NCBI GenBank assembly: GCA_029099685.1
Contig: JAQXOO010000014.1
Location: 1 to 57,602, forward strand
Direction: 5' to 3'
Length of the DNA: 57,602 bases
From: Clostridia bacterium
GTDB taxonomy: Bacteria > Bacillota > Clostridia > Oscillospirales > Butyricicoccaceae
Made by a program: the position numbers and the translations under genes. Of this stretch, positions 9,572 through 17,146 are shown piece after piece. Under the pieces are notes generated by a model. That model was given only the letters and a program-made list of their open reading frames with translations. It was not told where the DNA came from and searched no databases. Each line of letters opens with the position of its first letter. Position 1 is the first letter of the stretch.

Positions 9572-9612
9572 GTTCTGAAACGGACAGGCCGGACATACCT
9601 TCTGACAGGAGG
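9572..9612 (+). promoter_or_regulatory. Probable internal promoter before spoIIIAC, copy 2 of the cassette
   Basis: GTTCTGAA, GGACAGGCCG, CATACCT and CAGGAGG occur in the same order and spacing as the block before spoIIIAA; roughly four fifths of the positions match. It occupies most of the only sizeable gap inside the spoIIIA operon. An internal promoter is inferred. Confidence 0.45.
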
Positions 9613-9624
9613 ATGAGGAAAAGC

Positions 9625-9819
9625 ATGGATGTGAATTTGATTTTTAAGGTGGCGGCCATCGGGATTCTGGTAGCGGTGCTCAACCAGCTGCTCATCCGCT
9701 CCGGCCGGGAAGAACAGGCCATGATGACCACGCTGGCCGGGCTGATCGTGGTGATGATGATCCTGATCCGGGAGATCAGCGCCATGTTTCAGCTCATCAA
9801 GCAGACCTTCGGCCTATGA
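9625..9819 (+). CDS. spoIIIAC: Stage III sporulation protein AC
   Basis: 64 residues with two membrane helices (LIFKVAAIGILVAVLNQLLI and a segment around MMTTLAGLIVVMMIL). Typical length for SpoIIIAC, a small membrane subunit of the feeding-tube channel. The ATG at 9625 is spaced about 11 bases from AGGAGG; an upstream in-frame ATG at 9613 touches the RBS and is less likely. The stop overlaps the spoIIIAD start (ATGA). Confidence 0.92.
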   Translation: MDVNLIFKVAAIGILVAVLNQLLIRSGREEQAMMTTLAGLIVVMMILIREISAMFQLIKQTFGL

Positions 9820-10211
9820 GCGCCGGAGTGCTGCTGCGGCTGCTGCTGGTGGCCGCCGCGGGGGTGGGCTGCAGCCAGCTGATCCGCGGGAAAAGCCCGG
9901 CCCTGGCCCTGGCCGTCAGCCTGGCGGCCGTGCTGTCCCTTCTGGGCCTGGCGCTGCCCGGGCTGCGGACCCTCTGGCAGTCGGCCGGGGGCCTGCTGGC
10001 CCAGGCCGGGCTGGAGCGCGAACTGTTTCTGCCGGTGGTCAAGGTGCTTGCCATCACACAGGTCACCCATATTTCGGCCGAGCTGTGCCGGGACGCGGGG
10101 GAAAAGGCCGTTGCCGCGAAGCTGGAGCTGTGCGGCGCGGCGGCTTCTCTTATGTGCGTACTGCCCCTGGCGGAACAGGCGCTGGCGCTGCTGGGCGCCC
10201 TGGGAACATGA
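9816..10211 (+). CDS. spoIIIAD: Stage III sporulation protein AD
   Basis: 131 residues, several membrane helices (LLRLLLVAAAGVGC, LALAVSLAAVLSLLGLALPGL). The family signature VVKVLAITQVTHISAELCRDAGE is clear. A membrane component of the SpoIIIA channel. It starts inside the spoIIIAC stop and its own stop overlaps the spoIIIAE start, so translation is coupled. Confidence 0.93.
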   Translation: MSAGVLLRLLLVAAAGVGCSQLIRGKSPALALAVSLAAVLSLLGLALPGLRTLWQSAGGLLAQAGLERELFLPVVKVLAITQVTHISAELCRDAGEKAVAAKLELCGAAASLMCVLPLAEQALALLGALGT

Positions 10212-11281
10212 AGCGGCTGCTGGCGGCGGTGCTGGCGGCCTGGCTGCTGGCGGCGCCCTGCTTCGCGGAAGGGGAGGGGGTGCGGCTGAAAGACGCCCTG
10301 CCGGAGGACGCGTCCCGGATGCTGGAGCCGGTGGAGCCGGGGGATGTGGATGTGAAGGCGGGCTTTTCCGCCCTGTGGGAAGGCGCGAAAAGCGGCTTCC
10401 GGCAAAGTCTGAAAAGCTCTGTCAAAAGCGCGTTTCTCATGGCGGCGGTCTGCCTGCTGCTGTCGCTGCTCCATAGCTTTGCAAAAAGCGCCGGAGTGCT
10501 TTTGCCCGCCCGGGTGCCGGAACTGGCGGGGACCACCGCCGTTCTGCTGCTGGCGTTTCAGCAGAGCGGCACGCTGATCGGCCATTGCCGCCGGGTCATC
10601 GGAGAGTTGGACACCTTCACCAAGCTGCTCACGGGGGTGTTCGCGGCGGTTTCGGCGGCGGCGGGCCGGCCGGCCAGCGCGGTGGCCACGGCGGGGGCCG
10701 CCCTGCTGTTTTCGGATGTGGTGCTGAGTCTGTCGCTGCATCTCTTCCTGCCTGCCGTCACCCTGTACCTGCTGCTGACCTACGGCGGCATCGTGGGGGA
10801 AAACAACGCCCTGCTTCAGGCGGCCGGCGTGGGCAAGTGGGCAGTGACCGCGTTCTTCAAAGTATTTCTCACCGCCTATTTCGCCTATCTGTCCTTCACC
10901 GGACTGGTCACCGGCAGCGCTGACGCCGCGGCGGTGAAGACTGCCCAGAGCCTTAGCAGCGCGGTGCCGCTGGTGGGCAGCGTCATCGCGGGGGCCTCCG
11001 AGACCATCTTGTCGGGGGCGGCGCTTTTGCGGGCGGGCGTGGGGCTGTTTGGCTTTTTGGGCGCGGCGGCCATCTGTCTGGCGCCCTTTCTGCAGGGGGT
11101 GTGCCACCTGCTGGTGTTTCGTGTGCTGTCGGTATTCGCCGCATCCTTTGCGGAAGGAGGGGTCAAAGCCATGCTGGACGGTCTGGCCAACGCCTACGCC
11201 ATGCTGGTGGGCATTCTCACCGCCTGCTGCGCGGTGCAGTTCATCACCATCGTGGTGAGCATGACGGTGACCGGCACATGA
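10208..11281 (+). CDS. spoIIIAE: Stage III sporulation protein AE
   Basis: 357 residues: an N-terminal signal peptide (LLAAVLAAWLLAAPCFA), then a large polytopic membrane region with several helices in the C-terminal two thirds (VTLYLLLTYGGIVGENN, LLVFRVLSVFAASFAEGG). The largest membrane subunit of the SpoIIIA complex. The ATG overlaps the spoIIIAD stop. Confidence 0.93.
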   Translation: MKRLLAAVLAAWLLAAPCFAEGEGVRLKDALPEDASRMLEPVEPGDVDVKAGFSALWEGAKSGFRQSLKSSVKSAFLMAAVCLLLSLLHSFAKSAGVLLPARVPELAGTTAVLLLAFQQSGTLIGHCRRVIGELDTFTKLLTGVFAAVSAAAGRPASAVATAGAALLFSDVVLSLSLHLFLPAVTLYLLLTYGGIVGENNALLQAAGVGKWAVTAFFKVFLTAYFAYLSFTGLVTGSADAAAVKTAQSLSSAVPLVGSVIAGASETILSGAALLRAGVGLFGFLGAAAICLAPFLQGVCHLLVFRVLSVFAASFAEGGVKAMLDGLANAYAMLVGILTACCAVQFITIVVSMTVTGT

Positions 11282-11766
11282 CGGCGGTGGCCTTGGCGCT
11301 GCTCCGGCTGGCGGGAGCGGGACTGATCTGCGGTGGACTGCTGGCGCTGGGGGGGACGGGCAGCCGGCGGGAGATCCTGCGGTTTGGCTGCGCCTGCCTG
11401 ATGGTGATCCTGGTGCTGGACCTGCTGCGGCAGGCCGACCTGCTGGAGACCTTTCCCTCCCGGTATGAGGCCCAGGTCCGGGAACAGGTGGACGCGGCGC
11501 TGGAGGAGGGCCGCCGGGCCCGTCTGGAGGAGACTGCCCTGGCCCTGTCGCGGGAGCTGGAGCGGCAGGCGGCCGCCATGGAGCTGGACTGCGCCGTAGA
11601 GGTGGACTGTCAGGCAGACGAAACGGGGCTGGTCACCGTCCAACGGGTGACGGTCTGCTACCGAAGCGGTCCCCGGAGCAGGCTGCAGGAGCTGCGGCAA
11701 AGCATCGCGGCCCAGCTGGCCGTTCCGGCGGACAACATCACCATCCGGGAGGAAACTGTACCATGA
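11278..11766 (+). CDS. spoIIIAF: Stage III sporulation protein AF
   Basis: 162 residues. Two N-terminal hydrophobic segments (LALLRLAGAGLICGGLLALG, FGCACLMVILVLDLL) and a charged C-terminal domain with the ring-building-like tail IAAQLAVPADNITIRE. SpoIIIAF oligomerises in the intermembrane space in B. subtilis. Starts within the spoIIIAE stop and ends within the spoIIIAG start. Confidence 0.92.
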   Translation: MTAVALALLRLAGAGLICGGLLALGGTGSRREILRFGCACLMVILVLDLLRQADLLETFPSRYEAQVREQVDAALEEGRRARLEETALALSRELERQAAAMELDCAVEVDCQADETGLVTVQRVTVCYRSGPRSRLQELRQSIAAQLAVPADNITIREETVP

Positions 11767-12293
11767 AATCACCTGTTCGTCCGGAGATGCCGGCATATTT
11801 GCAAAAGCTGTTCGATAAATATAAATACATCCTGCTGGTGTGCCTGGTGGGACTGGTGCTGCTCCTTTGGCCCCAGAGCGAGCCTGAGCTCCGGGAGACG
11901 GCGTCTGCCGCCCGGGAGGGACTGGGGGAGGCCGCGGCGCTGGAGACCCGCATCGAAGCCATTCTGGAAACCATGGACGGCGTGGGCAAGGCGCAGGTGC
12001 TGCTCACTGTGGAGACCGGGGAGGAGACCATCTATGCCTTTGACCGAACGGATTCGCAGACGCAGAACGGCACCGGCGGCAGCGCGTCCAGCCAGCGGGA
12101 GCTGGTCACCCTGTCGGAAAGCGGAGGGCAGGCCCCGGTGCCGGTCCAGACCGCCGCCCCGGTGTACCGCGGCGCGGTGGTGGTGTGCGAGGGCGGCGGC
12201 AGCGCCAGCGTCCGTCTGGAGGTGACCCGGGTCATCCAGTCGCTGACCGGCATTTCGGCAGACCGAATCGTCATCTCAAAAATGAAACAATAG
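11763..12293 (+). CDS. spoIIIAG: Stage III sporulation protein AG
   Basis: 176 residues. One membrane helix (KYILLVCLVGLVLLLWP), then an extracytoplasmic domain with the ring-building motif (MDGVGKAQVLLTVETGEE; VVVCEGGGSASVRLEVTRVIQSLTGISADRIVISKM). In B. subtilis SpoIIIAG forms a large ring in the intermembrane space. A low-complexity Gly/Ser/Gln insertion lies near residues 95-130. Confidence 0.94.
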   Translation: MKSPVRPEMPAYLQKLFDKYKYILLVCLVGLVLLLWPQSEPELRETASAAREGLGEAAALETRIEAILETMDGVGKAQVLLTVETGEETIYAFDRTDSQTQNGTGGSASSQRELVTLSESGGQAPVPVQTAAPVYRGAVVVCEGGGSASVRLEVTRVIQSLTGISADRIVISKMKQ

Positions 12294-12305
12294 GAGGCTT
12301 TGACT

Positions 12306-12857
12306 GTGAAAAAACGAGGCGCGATCTATTCTGTGGTGGCACTGATGCTGTGTGTGGCGGTCTATCTCAACTGGTATTATGCAAAGACCGGCGGGGACTA
12401 CGGCAACGCCACCGACTACCAGGCCGACGGCAAGGTGCTGGGGGAATCCATCCTGGTGGACAAAGTGGACGGCGAGACGCAAAACCAGGGGAGCGCAAAG
12501 GCGGGGGAATATTTCTCCCAGGCCCGGCTTTCCCGGCAGCAGGCCCGGGACGAGGCTGTGAGCATTCTCACCAAAACGGCTGAAAGCGAGACCGCCACCC
12601 AGGAGGCCCGCACCGCCGCCAGCACCGGCATTCAGGTGATGGCCGACAACGCGGTGGTGGAATCCCGCATCGAAAATCTGGTCATTGCCAAGGGCTATGC
12701 CGACTGCGTGGCCTTTATCAATGACAACGGCGTCAATGTTATCGTGTCCAAAACGGAAAACGGCCTGACGGACACTGATGTGGCCAGGATCCGGGACATC
12801 GTCATCAGCGAGGCCAACGTCACCGCCGATGCCATCAAGATCATCGAGACCGAATAA
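12306..12857 (+). CDS. spoIIIAH: Stage III sporulation protein AH
   Basis: 183 residues from GTG at 12306, chosen because AGGAGG sits 8 bases upstream; a TTG at 12300 is too close. An N-terminal membrane helix (AIYSVVALMLCVAVYLNWYY) is followed by an EscJ/PrgK-like ring domain (ENLVIAKGYADCVAFIND). SpoIIIAH pairs with forespore SpoIIQ to join the two membranes. Last gene of the operon. No SpoIIQ gene is in this window. Confidence 0.94.
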   Translation: MKKRGAIYSVVALMLCVAVYLNWYYAKTGGDYGNATDYQADGKVLGESILVDKVDGETQNQGSAKAGEYFSQARLSRQQARDEAVSILTKTAESETATQEARTAASTGIQVMADNAVVESRIENLVIAKGYADCVAFINDNGVNVIVSKTENGLTDTDVARIRDIVISEANVTADAIKIIETE

Positions 12858-12861
12858 AGGC

Positions 12862-12890
12862 TTGTCAAACGCGGCAAAATGGGTTAAAAT
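12862..12890 (+). promoter_or_regulatory. SigA-type promoter for the Asp23-family gene
   Basis: TTGTCA, 17-base spacer, TAAAAT, 30 bases before the gene. The whole 30-base stretch is closely similar to the ackA promoter. Confidence 0.7.
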
Positions 12891-12919
12891 AGGAACATTC
12901 ACAGAAAGGAGCTGATCAG

Positions 12920-13258
12920 ATGGCCGAACAGAAGGAATATCTGGACATTCGGGAGGAGGACGGCGATATCCGCGTCTCCTTTGCCGCCATCGGCGAGATT
13001 GCCGCCCAGGCGGCTCTGGCCGTATCCGGGGTGTCGTCGCTGGCCGTTGTGCCCCAGGCGGTGGTAAAAGGCGTTACCGTCTGCCTGAGTGAGATCGGCA
13101 TCTGCTCCGTCGATGTTCATATTCTGGTGGCCGCTGGCCATGTGATCTCCCAGGTGGCAAAAAGCGTCCAGACCGCCGTCAAGACCGCGGTGGACGCAGC
13201 CGTGGGCATCGAGGTAGCGGCTGTCAATGTTTTTGTCGCCGGCATGGCGGTCCGGTAA
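12920..13258 (+). CDS. Asp23/Gls24 family envelope stress response protein
   Basis: 112 residues, comparable to YloU/YqhY-type proteins. The conserved stretch is SFAAIGEIAAQAALAVSGVSSLA with the later VAKSVQTAVKTAVDAAVGIEVAAVNVFVAGM. Its position between spoIIIAH and nusB matches YqhY in other Firmicutes, where it is linked to control of fatty acid synthesis (acetyl-CoA carboxylase). It has its own promoter and a terminator behind it. Confidence 0.88.
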   Translation: MAEQKEYLDIREEDGDIRVSFAAIGEIAAQAALAVSGVSSLAVVPQAVVKGVTVCLSEIGICSVDVHILVAAGHVISQVAKSVQTAVKTAVDAAVGIEVAAVNVFVAGMAVR

Positions 13259-13272
13259 CACGCAAATGAAAA

Positions 13273-13308
13273 GCACCCTTCGTCCGGCGCGGCGGAGGGT
13301 ACTTTTTT
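13273..13308 (+). terminator. Terminator after the Asp23-family gene
   Basis: GCACCCTTCGTCC pairs imperfectly (with G-U pairs) with GGCGGAGGGTAC, followed by six T. Confidence 0.65.
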
Positions 13309-13360
13309 ATGCAGAGATAAAGAATAAATTTTAAAAAAGTCCGCAAAAAATCCTTTCCTT

Positions 13361-13388
13361 TTGCACAAAACGGTGTATAATATAAAAT
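13361..13388 (+). promoter_or_regulatory. Promoter for the nusB-recN operon
   Basis: TTGCAC, 16-base spacer, TAAAAT about 45 bases before nusB. A second TATAAT at 13376 overlaps but lacks a good -35. Confidence 0.5.
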
Positions 13389-13431
13389 CAGATAATAATC
13401 TCTATTTTTGGATACAAGTGGGAGGCTGTCT

Positions 13432-13875
13432 ATGAACAGACGAGAGGCGAGAGAACTGGTGCTTCATCTGATCTTTGCCGGTGAATATTCCGGAAAGCGG
13501 GGCGCGGAGCTGCTGGAATCCGTCAATGAGGAGAACTTTGCGTCCCTGGAGGGCGAATATGAGCTGTACCGGGAGCTGCCGTCAGAGGGACAGCGGGAAT
13601 ACATCACCCGGGCGGTCACCGGCGTGATGGAGCATCTTCCCGAGCTGGACGGCTACATCGCGAACTATGCCGTGGGCTGGAATGTGGCCCGCATTTCCCG
13701 GATCTCCAAGTGCATCCTGCGCCTGTCCATGTACGAGGTGCTGTATATGGGCATTCCTGTGGGCGCGTCGGTCAACGAGGCGCTGGAACTGGCCAAGCAG
13801 TACGATTCCCCGGAGGCCGCCGGCTTTATCAACGGCATTATGGGCGCTTTCGTGAAGCAAGAAGTGCAGGCATGA
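13432..13875 (+). CDS. nusB: Transcription antitermination factor NusB
   Basis: 147 residues. Begins NRREARELVLHLIFAGEY; the C-terminal half has LRLSMYEVLYMGIPVGASVNEALELAKQYDSPEAAGFINGIMGAF, the NusB signature. NusB binds boxA RNA with S10 during rRNA antitermination. The ATG at 13432 has GGGAGG upstream; a frame-compatible ATG at 13408 lies within the promoter region. Its stop overlaps the next gene. Confidence 0.95.
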   Translation: MNRREARELVLHLIFAGEYSGKRGAELLESVNEENFASLEGEYELYRELPSEGQREYITRAVTGVMEHLPELDGYIANYAVGWNVARISRISKCILRLSMYEVLYMGIPVGASVNEALELAKQYDSPEAAGFINGIMGAFVKQEVQA

Positions 13876-14798
13876 GACCGCTTTATCTGGGCCTGGACAC
13901 CAGCAATTACAAGACGTCGGCAGGGCTGTACAGCCCCGCGGACGGCTCTTTTCGCGCCTGCGGCCAGCTGCTGGAGGTGCCCCTGGGCAGTCTGGGCCTG
14001 CGGCAGAGCGACGCGCTGTTCCAGCACGTAAAGCAGCTTTCCGCCCGGGTGCGGGAGGTGTGCGGCGGCCTGGACGGCGAGATCCGGGCCATCGGCTTTT
14101 CCGCCCGGCCCCGGGATCTGGAGGATTCCTATATGCCCTGCTTTCTGGCGGGGCAGTGCGCCGCCGAGTGCATGGGTGCCGCGCTGGGGGTGCCGGTCTA
14201 TGACTTTTCTCACCAGCAGGGACATCTGGCGGCCGCCGCCCTTTCGGTGGGCCGGCTGGACCTGCTGGGCGCGCCGCTGCTGGCCTGGCACCTGTCCGGG
14301 GGCACCACCGAGCTGCTGCTGGCGGAGCCCTCTGAGGAGCGCATCCTCCGGGCTTCCATCCTGGGCGGCAGCAGCGACATCTCCGCCGGCCAGGTCATCG
14401 ACCGGGTGGGCGTGGATCTGGAGATGCCTTTCCCCGCGGGCCCCTATGTGGAGCAGGCCGCGCTCCGGTCGGACACGGAGGATGTTTTCCCGGTGCGGGT
14501 GCAGGGCTGCACGTTCTCCTTTTCGGGGGTGCAGAACCAGTATCAGGCCCGCATCCGGGCCGGGGCCAGCAAAGAGGATGTCTGCCGGTTCGTGCTGCGC
14601 ACCGTGGCGCGGACCATTCTGAAGGCGACGCAGAACGCCCGCCGGGAGCATCCCCTGCCGGTGCTCATCTCCGGCGGCGTGTCGGTGTGTACCCTGGTGC
14701 AGGAAGTTTTCGCAAAGGAAAAGGACGTGTGGTTCGCGCAAAAGGGCCTTGGCGGTGACAACGCCGTAGGCGCTGCCGTGCTGGCGTCCATGAGGTAA
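13872..14798 (+). CDS. TsaD/Kae1-like paralogue (peptidase M22 fold)
   Basis: 308 residues starting MRPLYLGLDTSNYKTSAGLY. It has the ASKHA fold of TsaD: the metal-site motif SHQQGHLAAAAL, the nucleotide-binding LAWHLSGGTTELLL, and a C-terminal GLGGDNAVGAAV. TsaD makes the t6A modification of tRNA, but it is normally about 340 residues with a stricter HMEAH-type motif. This shorter form, fixed between nusB and xseA, is a clostridial paralogue of unproven role. The true tsaD is not in the window. Confidence 0.75.
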   Translation: MRPLYLGLDTSNYKTSAGLYSPADGSFRACGQLLEVPLGSLGLRQSDALFQHVKQLSARVREVCGGLDGEIRAIGFSARPRDLEDSYMPCFLAGQCAAECMGAALGVPVYDFSHQQGHLAAAALSVGRLDLLGAPLLAWHLSGGTTELLLAEPSEERILRASILGGSSDISAGQVIDRVGVDLEMPFPAGPYVEQAALRSDTEDVFPVRVQGCTFSFSGVQNQYQARIRAGASKEDVCRFVLRTVARTILKATQNARREHPLPVLISGGVSVCTLVQEVFAKEKDVWFAQKGLGGDNAVGAAVLASMR

Positions 14799-14801
14799 AC
14801 C

Positions 14802-16031
14802 ATGGCAATGCAGCCTGTTTCGGTCACACAGCTGACCCAATATATCAAGCTCCTGCTGGACCGGGACGAAATCCTGTCCCAGGTCTGCGTCCGGGGCGAG
14901 CTTTCCAACTACAAGGCCCACTCCTCCGGCCACCAGTATTTTACCCTGAAGGACGAGGGCGCGGTCATTTCCTGCGTCATGTTCCGCTCAGACGCGGCCA
15001 AGCTGCGCTTCCGGCCGGAAAGCGGCATGAAGGTCATCCTTTACGGCCGGGTGAGTCTGTTTCCCAAAAGCGGGCAGTATCAGATCTATGTGACCAGCCT
15101 GCAGCCCGACGGCGTGGGCGCGCTGGCGGTGGCCTTTGAGCAGCTCAAGCGCCGCCTGTATCAGGAGGGCCTGTTCGACCCCGCCCACAAAAAGCCCCTG
15201 CCCGTGTATCCGGAGCGGGTGGCGCTGGTCACATCGCCCACCGGCGCCGCCGTGCGGGACATGATCCGCATTCTGGGCCGGAGATGGCCCATGGCGCAGG
15301 TGCTGGTGTGCCCGGTGCGGGTCCAGGGCGAGGGCGCGGCGGAGGAGATCGCCGCCATGCTGGATTATGTTGACGCGCACCAGCTGGCCGATGTCATCAT
15401 CACCGGCCGGGGCGGCGGCTCCATGGAAGACCTTTGGGCCTTCAACGAGGAGATCGTGGCAAGAGCCATCTGGCGCTGCACCATACCGGTGATCTCGGCT
15501 GTGGGGCATGAGCCGGATGTGACCATATCGGATTTTGCGGCGGATGTGCGGGCGGCGACGCCCTCCAATGCCGCCGAACTGGCCGTCCGGGACGGCGACG
15601 CTTTGCGCAGCGGCCTGCGCCAGCTGCAGGCGCGGCTGGAGCAGGCGGAGCAGGGAAGACTGGCCCGGCTGCGGCAGCGGCTGGACACTTTGGCAAACAG
15701 CCGGGTGATGGTTCGGCCGGAGGCCTGCCTCCAGCAGCGGGAACTGTATCTGGAGATGCTCCGCCAACGGCTGGAGCACGGGGGACAGGCGGTCCTTTCC
15801 CGGCAGCAGCAGCGCTTTTCCCGGACGGCGGCCAAGCTGGACGCCCTCAGCCCGCTGAAGGTGCTGGGCCGCGGTTATGCCATGGTGTCCCGGGAGGGCG
15901 CGGTGGTCCGCTCGGCCGCCCAGCTGAAGTCCGGGGACGCCATCGCCGTCAGCCTGGCCGACGGCACGGCGCAGTGTACGGTGGAGACCGTCCAAAGGAG
16001 GAACAAACGTGGCAAAAAAGAAGACATTTGA
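14802..16031 (+). CDS. xseA: Exodeoxyribonuclease VII large subunit
   Basis: 409 residues. N-terminal OB fold (VCVRGELSNYKAHSSGHQYFTLKDE) and the catalytic core (LVTSPTGAAVRDM, ITGRGGGSMEDLWAFNEE, ISAVGHEPDVTISDFAADVRAATPSNAAEL), then a long coiled coil. It degrades single-stranded DNA from both ends together with XseB. It overlaps xseB by 23 bases, a coupled pair. Confidence 0.96.
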   Translation: MAMQPVSVTQLTQYIKLLLDRDEILSQVCVRGELSNYKAHSSGHQYFTLKDEGAVISCVMFRSDAAKLRFRPESGMKVILYGRVSLFPKSGQYQIYVTSLQPDGVGALAVAFEQLKRRLYQEGLFDPAHKKPLPVYPERVALVTSPTGAAVRDMIRILGRRWPMAQVLVCPVRVQGEGAAEEIAAMLDYVDAHQLADVIITGRGGGSMEDLWAFNEEIVARAIWRCTIPVISAVGHEPDVTISDFAADVRAATPSNAAELAVRDGDALRSGLRQLQARLEQAEQGRLARLRQRLDTLANSRVMVRPEACLQQRELYLEMLRQRLEHGGQAVLSRQQQRFSRTAAKLDALSPLKVLGRGYAMVSREGAVVRSAAQLKSGDAIAVSLADGTAQCTVETVQRRNKRGKKEDI

Positions 16032-16239
16032 GCAGTCCATGAGCCGTCTGGAGGAGATCGTGGCCGCGCTGGAAAAGGGCGACGCGCCTCTGGAGGAGAG
16101 CCTGGCCCTGTTTCAGGAGGGAACCCGTCTCATCAGCGCCTGCGGCAAGGCGCTGGACCAGGCCCAGCAGCAGCTGAAGCTGCTGGTACAGGGCGAAAAC
16201 GGCCCGGAACTGGAAGATTTTGACGGGGAAGAGGCGTAA
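16009..16239 (+). CDS. xseB: Exodeoxyribonuclease VII small subunit
   Basis: 76 residues. FEQSMSRLEEIVAALEKGDAPLEESLALFQEGTRLI is the XseB signature; helical hairpin and acidic tail. GTG start at 16009 with AAAGGAGG inside the xseA 3' end. Confidence 0.94.
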   Translation: MAKKKTFEQSMSRLEEIVAALEKGDAPLEESLALFQEGTRLISACGKALDQAQQQLKLLVQGENGPELEDFDGEEA

Positions 16240-16242
16240 GCG

Positions 16243-17118
16243 ATGCCTGAAGAACGCCTGAAACAGTACAGCGCCCTGGTGGAAGCCGGTTTGGAGCGGT
16301 ACCTTCCCCAGGAGACCTGCAGGCACAGCCGCATTTTCGAGGCCTGCCGCTACAGCCTGCTTGCCGGCGGCAAGCATATCCGCGCGGCGCTGCTGCTGGA
16401 GTTTTACCGGCTGTGCGGCGGCCAGCCGGAGGATGCCCTGCCCTTTGCCTGCGGGCTGGAGATGATCCACACCTATTCGCTGATCCACGACGATCTGCCC
16501 TGCATGGACGATGACGACTACCGCCGGGGCAGGCTGTCCAATCATAAGGTCTACGGCGACGCCACCGCCGTTCTGGCGGGCGACGCCCTGCTCAACCGCG
16601 CCTTCGAGACCATGCTGTCCCAGCGGACGGTGGCCGCGGAGCCGGCCATGAGGGCCGCCGCCTGCATTGCCCGCTGCAGCGGCCTGTACGGCATGATCGG
16701 CGGCCAGGTCCAGGACCTGGCCCTGGAGGGAAAGTCCGCCTCGGACGAGGAGCTGCGGGAGATGGTCAGCCTCAAGACCGGGGCGCTGATCCGGGCCGCC
16801 TGCGTGGGCGGCGTGCTTCTGGCGGGGGGCACGGCTGCGCAGCAGCAGGCCGCCGAAGCCTATGCGGACGCCCTGGGCCTGGCCTTTCAGATCCGGGACG
16901 ACATTCTGGACGTCACCGGCGACCGGGCCGTGCTGGGAAAAGCCACCGGCAGCGACGCGGCCAATGACAAGACCACCTTTGTCTCTGTTTACGGCCTGGA
17001 AGCCTGCCGGGGCCTGGTGCGCCGGCTGACGCTGCAGGCCATGACCGCGGCGGAAGCGTTCAGCGATCGCGAATTCCTGCAGAAGCTGGCCGAATATCTG
17101 GCCCGGCGGGAAAAATGA
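16243..17118 (+). CDS. ispA: Polyprenyl synthetase (farnesyl diphosphate synthase type)
   Basis: 291 residues. First Asp-rich motif DDLPCMDDDDYRRGR and second QIRDDILDVTGD, with LAGGKHIRAALLLEFYRL near the N-terminus. It condenses IPP with allylic diphosphates to FPP/GPP for undecaprenyl and quinone-type lipids. Directly before dxs, which supplies the isoprenoid precursor pathway. Chain length is inferred from the IspA-like context. Confidence 0.92.
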   Translation: MPEERLKQYSALVEAGLERYLPQETCRHSRIFEACRYSLLAGGKHIRAALLLEFYRLCGGQPEDALPFACGLEMIHTYSLIHDDLPCMDDDDYRRGRLSNHKVYGDATAVLAGDALLNRAFETMLSQRTVAAEPAMRAAACIARCSGLYGMIGGQVQDLALEGKSASDEELREMVSLKTGALIRAACVGGVLLAGGTAAQQQAAEAYADALGLAFQIRDDILDVTGDRAVLGKATGSDAANDKTTFVSVYGLEACRGLVRRLTLQAMTAAEAFSDREFLQKLAEYLARREK

Positions 17119-17146
17119 CCGGACATTTTATGGGAGGACGTCGGAC

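Noticed and set aside
13665-14933. 422-codon minus-strand open frame opposite the TsaD-like gene and xseA
   Set aside because: It is a GC-rich shadow of strongly supported plus-strand genes, with low-complexity composition and no RBS.
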